NCBI GenBank assembly: GCA_021731215.1
Contig: JAKFXU010000252.1
Location: 1 to 6,587 of the forward strand
Direction of reading: 5' to 3'
Source: Rhodoferax sp.
GTDB taxonomy: Bacteria; Pseudomonadota; Gammaproteobacteria; Burkholderiales; Burkholderiaceae_C
DNA length: 6,587 nucleotides
The notes below the pieces were generated by a model, which was not told where the DNA came from, searched no databases, and saw only the letters and a list, made by a program, of their open reading frames with translations. Numbering within the stretch: the stretch's first letter is position 1; every line of letters starts with the position of its first letter. Position numbers and translations under genes: made by a program. Positions 1 through 4,378 of this stretch are shown here, piece after piece.

Positions 1-177
1 AGCGAGAACAGCGCGATTCTGGGAGCGATCCCGGGCGGCATCGCGGAAATGTGCATCACCGCCGCGTCGCTCGGCGAGCCGGTGGCGATCGTCGCTGCGT
101 TTCATGTCGTGCGCGTGCTCGGTCTGCTGCTGCTCGCCGTGCCGCTGTTGCGCCGGATCACGAAGGCCGGCAACTAG
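1..177 (+). CDS. AbrB-family membrane protein, C-terminal fragment
   Basis: The first 58 codons of the window are open in frame 1 and end in TAG at 175-177; the gene starts before the window. The translation reads as the last part of a polytopic membrane protein. It has a small-residue segment with PGGIAEM, then VAAFHVVRVLGLLLLAVPLL (a hydrophobic helix), then a short basic tail (RRITKAGN). The pair PGGIAEM plus a later VAAFHVVRVL is typical of the C-terminal half of AbrB-family proteins (Pfam AbrB, often misnamed ammonia monooxygenase), which are putative inner-membrane transporters or regulators. In Burkholderiales such genes are often near Bug/TctC binding proteins, as here. Function is inferred from the family only; the substrate is unknown. 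It lies 103 bp upstream of the hydrolase gene on the same strand, so co-transcription is possible. Confidence 0.72.
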   Translation, partial: SENSAILGAIPGGIAEMCITAASLGEPVAIVAAFHVVRVLGLLLLAVPLLRRITKAGN

Positions 178-280
178 TTCGACGTCACGGAAAGGAGGCT
201 TGCTCACAGCGTTTGATTCAGACCGTGTTCATGGCGAGTACATCACTGCAAAATTTCAGCAACCATAAAGAGGAGATCAA

Positions 281-925
281 ATGACACAGGACAAACAAAG
301 CAATTACGCCGGCGTGTGGGACAACCGGATCGGGTTCGGCGACACGCCGGCGCTGATCGTCATCGATTTCATGAAGGGCTATACCACCGAGGGCTCGCCC
401 CTGTTCGCGCCCGGCGTGCCCCCCGCCGTGCGCGAGAGCGTCGAACTGCTGGCGGCGGCGCGCACGGCCAAGATACCGGTGCTGCATACGATCGTGCGCT
501 ACAACCCAATCACATTCGCCGAGGGCGGGGTATGGATCCGCAAGGCGCCGGTGCTCAAATGCCTGGTCGAGGGCAATCCCTATGCGCAGACCTGCGACGA
601 AGTGCTGCCCCGGCCGGAGGAAACCGTCATCACCAAGCACTACGCCAGTGTGTTCTTCGGCACCAGCCTGGTGGCCACGCTGAACGCCAGGCGGGTCGAT
701 ACGGTGATCCTGATCGGCTGCTCCACCAGCGGCTGCATCCGGGCCAGCGCGGTCGATGCGGTGCAGCACGGCTTTCGCACCATCGTCGTGCGCGATTGCG
801 TCGGTGACCGCCATCCGGACGTGCACGAGGCCAATCTGTTCGACATCAACGGCAAGTACGGCGATGTCGTGATGAAGGCCGAGGTACTCGATTACCTGAA
901 GAAACTGCCCGCAACTTCGCGCTGA
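281..925 (+). CDS. Isochorismatase-family cysteine amidohydrolase (N-carbamoylsarcosine amidase-like)
   Basis: A 214-residue cytoplasmic enzyme of the isochorismatase (cysteine hydrolase) superfamily, at the normal family length. The catalytic triad is visible: Asp29 in ALIVIDFMKGY, Lys119 in ITKHYASVFFGT, and the nucleophile Cys152 in GCSTSGCIRASAVDA. The TSGCIRAS context and the order D-K-C match N-carbamoylsarcosine amidase and relatives that hydrolyse C-N bonds of linear amides or ureido acids (for example maleamate amidohydrolase, ureidoacrylate hydrolase). True isochorismatases lack this Cys. The ATG at 281 is preceded by AAAGAGGAGA (267-276), a strong ribosome binding site. The next gene starts 25 bp downstream and is almost certainly in the same operon. 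The substrate is not determinable here; the partner gene suggests a carbamoyl or amide product of a ring-opening step (inference). Confidence 0.9.
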   Translation: MTQDKQSNYAGVWDNRIGFGDTPALIVIDFMKGYTTEGSPLFAPGVPPAVRESVELLAAARTAKIPVLHTIVRYNPITFAEGGVWIRKAPVLKCLVEGNPYAQTCDEVLPRPEETVITKHYASVFFGTSLVATLNARRVDTVILIGCSTSGCIRASAVDAVQHGFRTIVVRDCVGDRHPDVHEANLFDINGKYGDVVMKAEVLDYLKKLPATSR

Positions 926-937
926 CCCAAGACCTCC

Positions 938-943
938 AAGGAG
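938..943 (+). promoter_or_regulatory. Ribosome binding site of the deacetylase-fold gene
   Basis: AAGGAG lies 7 nt before the ATG at 951, inside the 25-bp gap after the isochorismatase-family gene. It fixes the start of the downstream gene and supports translation from a shared mRNA. Confidence 0.8.
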
Positions 944-950
944 CATTGAC

Positions 951-1838
951 ATGAGCAAGCAACTGACCCAGACCCGCCGTTACGACTACTCCCCGATCAT
1001 CGACCGCAAGCCGATGAAGCTGCCCAAGGGCGCGCGCGTGGCGATCGTGCCCTACATCAACATCGAGCATTTCCCGGAAGACATTCCCGGCACCGCGCTG
1101 GTGCCCGGCACCGCCAAGTTCACGCCGGACACGCTGAACTACGGCTGGCGCGACTACGGCAACCGCGTCGGCCTGTGGCGCATGATGGACATGATGGACC
1201 GCTACGGCTACCGCGGCACGGTGTGCCTGAACTCCGACATCATCCGCGAGTACCCGCGCATCATCGAGGAAGGCGAGAAGCGCAAGTGGGCCTGGATCGG
1301 CCACGGCATCAACAACGCGCCGGCGAATTTCCTCGCTGGCAAGGACGAGGCCGAGGAGCGCGAGATCATCCGCACCGTGCTCACCGAGATGGAGAAGCGC
1401 CTGGGCCGCAAGACCAAGGGCTGGCTGGGCCCCTTCCTGTGCGAGACCTTCAACACGCCGGACCTGCTGGCCGAGCTGGGCGTCGAATACCTGTGCGATT
1501 TCACCGCCGACGACCAGCCCTTCAAGTTCAATGTCAAGAAAGGCAGCCTGATCTCGGTGCCGTACACGGTGGACCTGAACGACATCCCGGCCATCATGAA
1601 CATCGGCGTCAGCGGCGAGCAGTTCGGCGACATGATCATCGACCAGTTCGACGTGCTCTACGAAGAGGGCAAGACCAACGCGCGCATCATGCCGATCTGC
1701 CTGCACACCTTCCTGGTCGGCCAGCCGTTCCGCGCCAAGCATCTGGAGCGGGCGTTCAAGTACATGGCCGGGCATGAGGGCGTGTGGTTGACGACCGGTG
1801 ACGAGGTCAATGACTGGTATCGCAGCCAATACATGTAA
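951..1838 (+). CDS. Polysaccharide deacetylase-fold (PuuE-like) hydrolase
   Basis: A 295-residue cytoplasmic protein (no signal peptide) of the NodB/CE4 polysaccharide-deacetylase fold, of the group that includes the allantoinase PuuE. Landmarks in order: strand and first motif PYINIEHF (34-41, with E39 near the usual Asp position); SDIIREYP (95-102); second motif GHGINN (117-122); GWLGPF (157-162); a CDF..DDQPF segment (182-191); VPYTVDLND (203-211); and the C-terminal LHTFLVGQPFR (251-261) followed by VWLTTGDEVNDW. The classical motif HxxxH reads H118-G-I-N-N122, so the second zinc-ligand His is Asn, and the TFDD motif is absent. This points away from ordinary sugar deacetylation and towards an amide or cyclic-amide hydrolase, as in PuuE (inference). 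It sits directly behind the carbamoyl-amidohydrolase-like gene, so the two may act in series. Annotation pipelines would probably call it polysaccharide deacetylase. Confidence 0.85.
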   Translation: MSKQLTQTRRYDYSPIIDRKPMKLPKGARVAIVPYINIEHFPEDIPGTALVPGTAKFTPDTLNYGWRDYGNRVGLWRMMDMMDRYGYRGTVCLNSDIIREYPRIIEEGEKRKWAWIGHGINNAPANFLAGKDEAEEREIIRTVLTEMEKRLGRKTKGWLGPFLCETFNTPDLLAELGVEYLCDFTADDQPFKFNVKKGSLISVPYTVDLNDIPAIMNIGVSGEQFGDMIIDQFDVLYEEGKTNARIMPICLHTFLVGQPFRAKHLERAFKYMAGHEGVWLTTGDEVNDWYRSQYM

Positions 1839-1928
1839 GCCGTCGGCCGTCGCAATTGGATAGTCGCACCGCTGTGGCGGCCTTGGGGCCCTGGCCGTAG
1901 CGCTGGTGGGTGGAATTGAGAAGCATGC

Positions 1929-1949
1929 GCCGCCCCACGCGGGGGCGGC
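1929..1949 (+). promoter_or_regulatory. GC-rich perfect hairpin in the leader of the Bug/TctC gene
   Basis: GCCGCCCC (1929-1936) and GGGGCGGC (1942-1949) form a perfect 8-bp stem with loop ACGCG. No T-run follows, so it is not a canonical intrinsic terminator. It lies 90 bp after the deacetylase stop codon and about 20 nt before the ribosome binding site of the next gene. It could attenuate transcription or act as an mRNA-stabilising stem that lets the binding protein be made in excess over the enzymes. A weaker stem (CGGCC 1878-1882 with GGCCG 1893-1897) lies upstream in the same gap. Confidence 0.5.
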
Positions 1950-1969
1950 ATCCGTATCAAAGATCAATT

Positions 1970-1976
1970 GAGGAGA
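1970..1976 (+). promoter_or_regulatory. Ribosome binding site deciding the start of the Bug/TctC gene
   Basis: GAGGAGA at 1970-1976 is spaced 6 nt from the ATG at 1983. It overlaps an in-frame TTG at 1968, which therefore cannot be the start. Starting at 1983 also gives a clean signal peptide. Confidence 0.8.
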
Positions 1977-1982
1977 CAAATC

Positions 1983-2966
1983 ATGTTACGAAGGTGTTTT
2001 ATCCGGTCTCTGGCAGTCGCGTGGGTCGGCATCGCGGCCCTGGCGACGAGCGCGAGTGCGCAAGACGAGTGCCAGAACAAGACAGTCCGGCTGATCGTGC
2101 CCTTCGCGGCGGGCGGCGTCACCGACTCAAGCGCGCGCGCCATCGTCGAGAAACTCGGTGCGCGCCTGGGGCAGACGATCATTGCCGACAACCGTCCGGG
2201 TGCGAGCGGCAATCTGGGAACCGATGCAGTGGCCAAGGCAGCGCCCGACGGTTGCACGCTGCTGCTCGGCTTCGACGGCACGCTGGCGATCAACCCGCAT
2301 GTTTTTCAAAAGATGCCCTTCGATCCCTTGCGCGACTTCGAACCCATCACCAAGCTGGGGGACGCAACGCTGATCCTGGTGGCGCACCCGTCGCTGCCAG
2401 CCAACACGCTGCAGGAACTGATCGCGCTGGGCCGCAGCAAGCCGGACCTGCTCTCCTACGGCACGTCGGGCACCGGCGGCACACCGCACCTGGCCGGCGA
2501 GCTTCTTAAGCAGCGTACCGGCATGCAGATGAAGCATGTTCCGTACAAGGGCGGCGGCCAGGCGATCGTCGATGTGCTGGGGGGCCATATCCCGCTCGTT
2601 TACACGGCAGTAGCGAGCGCGCAGCAGCATGTCAAATCGGGCAAGCTCAAGGCGATCGCGATCTCCAGCGAGAAACGCTTGGCGTCGTTGCCCGAGGTGC
2701 CGACATTCGCCGAATCGGGCCTGCCGGGTTTTGTCGTCGACTCCTGGGTCGGCGTCCTCGCGCCGGCCCGCACGCCGCGTCCGATCGTCGAACGCCTGCA
2801 ACGCGAAATCGCGGCTGTTTTGGCGATGCCGGAGATACGGGATCGCTACGCAGTGCTGGGCATCGAGCCGGCCGGCAACACGCCCGAGCGCTTTGCCGCG
2901 CAGTTGCGTGCCGACTACGAGCGCTGGGAACGCGTCGTCAAGCAGGCGCAGATCAGCCTGGAGTAA
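1983..2966 (+). CDS. Bug/TctC-family tripartite tricarboxylate transporter substrate-binding protein
   Basis: A 327-residue exported periplasmic solute-binding protein of the Bug (Bordetella uptake gene)/TctC family, at the usual length. Residues 1-26 are a signal peptide: basic MLRRCFIR, a hydrophobic core, and a probable cleavage site after ATSASA. Family motifs follow: VRLIVPFAAGGVTDSSAR (35-52, the ligand-binding first loop with Asp48), DNRPGASGNLGTDAVAKA (69-86), YGTSGTGGTPHLAGE, HVPYKGGGQAIVDVLGGH, and EVPTFAESGLPGF near the C-terminal lobe. Such proteins bind carboxylates or amides for TctAB or orphan transport; no tctA or tctB lies in the window. Mature-protein Cys30 and Cys91 (in APDGCTLL) could form a disulfide; this is a guess from position. 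It probably captures the substrate of the two upstream hydrolases (inference). The 144-bp gap before it may hold its own promoter or a processing site. Confidence 0.93.
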   Translation: MLRRCFIRSLAVAWVGIAALATSASAQDECQNKTVRLIVPFAAGGVTDSSARAIVEKLGARLGQTIIADNRPGASGNLGTDAVAKAAPDGCTLLLGFDGTLAINPHVFQKMPFDPLRDFEPITKLGDATLILVAHPSLPANTLQELIALGRSKPDLLSYGTSGTGGTPHLAGELLKQRTGMQMKHVPYKGGGQAIVDVLGGHIPLVYTAVASAQQHVKSGKLKAIAISSEKRLASLPEVPTFAESGLPGFVVDSWVGVLAPARTPRPIVERLQREIAAVLAMPEIRDRYAVLGIEPAGNTPERFAAQLRADYERWERVVKQAQISLE

Positions 2967-3103
2967 AGCCGCCCCCGGCGGTGCGCCCGCGAACGCGGAT
3001 GGGTCGGCGTTTCGGGCGCCCGCAAGACCAGCAGCTTCGCACCTGGCCTTAGCAAGCGCCGTAGTGGAGTCAGATAAGGACGTTCAGGACGAATAAATTA
3101 CAG
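2967..3103. other. Spacer downstream of the Bug/TctC gene, no gene seen
   Basis: No coding potential is convincing here. Directly after the stop there is a short stem, CCGCC (2969-2973) and GGCGG (2977-2981), with a 3-nt loop. A palindrome CGGGCGCCCG sits at 3013-3022, and GCGCCC just upstream can pair with its left half. None is followed by a T-run, so transcription termination is possible but not shown. Confidence 0.4.
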
Positions 3104-3253
3104 GTATTTTGTCGGATTGACTACCCTCTAGCGACCCCAGCCTTGGCTGCATTGGCGCGCTCCGAAACCATCTACAAAGATGAGAAGTTCTCGGATCACG
3201 CGCCCATCACGCGATTGAACCTAGATTTCTCAATCGGATGCGTAGCGCTCTGA
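3104..3253 (+). pseudogene. xth: Remnant of exodeoxyribonuclease III, C-terminal end only
   Basis: The frame ending in TGA at 3251-3253 reads RIDYPLATPALAALARSE from 3113, then TIYKDEKFSDHAPIT to about 3211. This matches the C-terminus of exodeoxyribonuclease III (XthA, ExoIII/AP endonuclease fold), whose last domain has a RIDYQ-type segment and the catalytic SDHAP motif (base-activating Asp-His). About 33 codons of the roughly 260-residue enzyme survive; the frame upstream is unlike the family and has no start, and a TAG lies at 3062-3064. The likeness stops right where an inverted-repeat element begins (3215), after which the frame runs on into unrelated codons. It cannot encode a working nuclease. 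It is probably a scrap left by rearrangement or repeat insertion. A true xth copy is expected elsewhere in the genome. Confidence 0.75.
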
Positions 3254-3346
3254 CCCAAAAGGTGAACTGTCTCGAAACTCAAAAAGTGAATGATCATAAG
3301 AATTCGTTGATGAAACCAAGCGGTCAACTGAAGAATCTAGGTTGAA
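3215..3346. repeat. Inverted-repeat element A (about 132 bp), MITE-like
   Basis: TTGAACCTAGATT (3215-3227) recurs inverted as AATCTAGGTTGAA (3334-3346). The ten bases AACCTAGATT are exact, and likeness of the arms extends inward about 22 bp with a few mismatches. The interior carries a degenerate direct repeat (CCCAAAAGGTGAAC at 3254 and CTCAAAAAGTGAAT at 3278; 11 of 14 positions equal, offset 24 bp) and no gene. Its left end adjoins the broken exonuclease III remnant and its right end overlaps element B by 5 bp. It may be a small non-autonomous element or the paired ends of a decayed insertion sequence. Confidence 0.5.
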
Positions 3347-3524
3347 CCCAGATTGTCCATTAGGCGCCCCTGCGGTGCTGTTTGGGTGCAGGCGGCGCAT
3401 TGGCGGCCATTTTTGCCCTTCTTCGTTGTCCATAGCCCAAGCTATGGACGCCTCAGTCAGGACAAAACTGCCTCGCCACTGCATCCACCTACCCTCCAAA
3501 CCCCAATGGACAATCTGGGTTGAA
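3342..3524. repeat. Fold-back inverted-repeat element B (about 183 bp)
   Basis: The ends are 23-bp inverted repeats with 21 matches: left arm 3342-3364, right arm 3502-3524, sharing an exact 17-bp core (AACCCAGATTGTCCATT at 3345-3361, its complement at 3505-3521). The likeness continues inward. The left half from about 3378 (GTTTGG...GGCGGC..CATT.GGCGG..ATTTTTGCCC) matches the reverse complement of the right half (GTTTGG...GGTGG.TGCAGTGGCG...AGTTTTGTCC) with small gaps, and both meet at a perfect central stem (3428-3449). The whole element is thus one long imperfect palindrome, as DNA cruciform or RNA hairpin. The open frames across it on both strands are explained by this symmetry and are not taken as genes. 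It resembles a MITE or bacterial repeat family; copy number cannot be seen here. Confidence 0.7.
3428..3449. repeat. Perfect central hairpin of element B
   Basis: GTCCATAGC (3428-3436) and GCTATGGAC (3441-3449) are exact complements around the tetranucleotide CCAA. The stem lies close to the midpoint of element B and forms the tip of its fold-back structure. Confidence 0.8.
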
Positions 3525-3568
3525 TACGCCATCTGAATTTATGGCTATCGACGCCCTGTTGACGGGTA

Positions 3569-3692
3569 CTAAGGGCTCGTTCAGCAATAACTTGCACATT
3601 TGTCCTGCCAGCTTCGGGCGCGCTGCGTTGTTGCAAATCGCATCCCGAATCCGGCGGCCAAATGCACAACTTATTACCGAACGAACCCTAAG
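3569..3692. repeat. Fold-back inverted-repeat element C (about 124 bp)
   Basis: The arms 3569-3603 and 3658-3692 are inverted repeats: 27 of 35 positions match without gaps, including TCGTTC near the ends, AATAA, and CATTTG. Pairing continues inward (TTCGGG at 3613-3618 with CCCGAA, then TGCG with CGCA) to a small loop around GTTGTTGCAAAT, so nearly all of it can fold back. Its sequence differs from element B, so it is a separate family. It ends 17 bp before the ATG of the metallo-hydrolase gene and must form part of that gene's promoter or leader. It does not carry the conserved RYYYAAC/GTTRRRY pair of integron attC sites. Confidence 0.65.
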
Positions 3693-3709
3693 CGAAAATA
3701 ATCCCCACT

Positions 3710-4348
3710 ATGCTGCACTACACCACGCTCCCGGTTACCTCTTTCCAACAAAATTGCTCCATCGTCTGGTGCGATGAGACCCTGCAGGCCGCCGTCATCG
3801 ACCCCGGTGGCGATCTCGACCGGGTGCTGGCCGAGGTCAAGCGATTGGGCTTGACGCTGACGCAGATCTGGCTCACTCATGCCCACATTGACCACGCCGG
3901 CGGCGCCGCCGAGTTGGCCGAGCAGCTCCAGTTGCCCATCATTGGCCCGCATCCGGCCGACCAGTTCTGGATTGATGGCCTGCCCGAGCAGAGCCGCAGT
4001 TTTGGTTTTCCCGCGGCGCGGACCTTCACCCCGACGCGCTGGCTGTTTGACGGTGACAGCGTGACGGTTGGCCATTGCACGCTGCAGGTACGGCACTGCC
4101 CCGGCCACACGCCCGGTCATGTGGTGTTTCATGCGCCCGAGATCGGCCGTGCTTTTGTCGGCGACGTGCTGTTTGCCGGCTCGATTGGCCGCACCGATTT
4201 TCCGCAGGGCGACCACGCCACGCTGATTGCCAGCATTACCCAGCGCCTGTGGCCGATGGGCGACGCCACTGTGTTCATCCCCGGCCACGGGCCGCAGAGC
4301 AGCTTCGGACGCGAGCGCCAAAGCAACCCCTATCTGGCTGGCACCTGA
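3710..4348 (+). CDS. Metallo-beta-lactamase-fold hydrolase (glyoxalase II-like, YcbL type)
   Basis: A 212-residue cytoplasmic zinc hydrolase. Metal ligands are all present: H57, H59, D61 and H62 in THAHIDHAGG, H133 in CPGHTPGH, D152 in VGDVLF, and H193 in IPGHGP. The GSIGRTDFP block (157-165) and the length are typical of the short glyoxalase II-like YcbL group, which lacks the C-terminal glutathione-binding domain of full-length GloB (about 250 residues). The likely reaction is thioester hydrolysis such as S-D-lactoylglutathione to D-lactate, detoxifying methylglyoxal; this is known for relatives and not proven here. The ATG at 3710 has no clear Shine-Dalgarno sequence before it and lies 17 bp after repeat element C, so an insertion may have replaced the native leader. 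The N-terminus MLHYTTLPVTSFQQNCSIV fits the family, which supports the start. The gene converges on ipdC. Confidence 0.9.
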   Translation: MLHYTTLPVTSFQQNCSIVWCDETLQAAVIDPGGDLDRVLAEVKRLGLTLTQIWLTHAHIDHAGGAAELAEQLQLPIIGPHPADQFWIDGLPEQSRSFGFPAARTFTPTRWLFDGDSVTVGHCTLQVRHCPGHTPGHVVFHAPEIGRAFVGDVLFAGSIGRTDFPQGDHATLIASITQRLWPMGDATVFIPGHGPQSSFGRERQSNPYLAGT

Positions 4349-4378
4349 GGCCAGCGCCAGCCTGCGCTGAGGCGGCCT
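4348..4378. terminator. Nested hairpins in the convergent gap
   Basis: AGCGC (4353-4357) pairs with GCGCT (4364-4368), and outside it AGGCC (4348-4352) pairs with GGCCT (4374-4378). The structure spans the 28-bp gap and reaches into both stop codons, so it could end transcription from both directions. No T-run follows on either strand, so it may serve only as a 3'-end stabilising stem. Confidence 0.4.

Noticed and set aside
191..198. AAAGGAGG, a near-perfect Shine-Dalgarno sequence in the gap after the AbrB fragment
   Set aside because: The only start codon close by is a TTG one base later, too near, and no recognisable protein follows.
231..284. 17-codon frame whose TGA overlaps the ATG at 281 (ATGA)
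   Set aside because: It looks like a translationally coupled leader peptide, but no ribosome binding site is spaced for its ATG and the downstream gene has its own strong site.
218..958. Long minus-strand open frame opposite the isochorismatase-family gene
   Set aside because: It mirrors the high-GC codon pattern of the plus-strand gene, whose catalytic triad is intact; the translation resembles no known family.
846..1979. 377-codon minus-strand open frame opposite the deacetylase-fold gene
   Set aside because: Its composition is rich in Ala, Val, Asp and His, as expected for antisense of GC-rich coding DNA, and it runs across two genes and a gap.
3230..3532. 100-codon minus-strand frame and a 64-codon plus-strand frame across elements A and B
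   Set aside because: Both fall in the long palindrome, so each reads the complement of the same repeat; no family likeness or ribosome binding site is seen.
3569..3692. Element C as an integron attC site
   Set aside because: It has a fold-back shape, but the outer RYYYAAC and GTTRRRY core sites are absent, and no integrase or cassette genes are visible.
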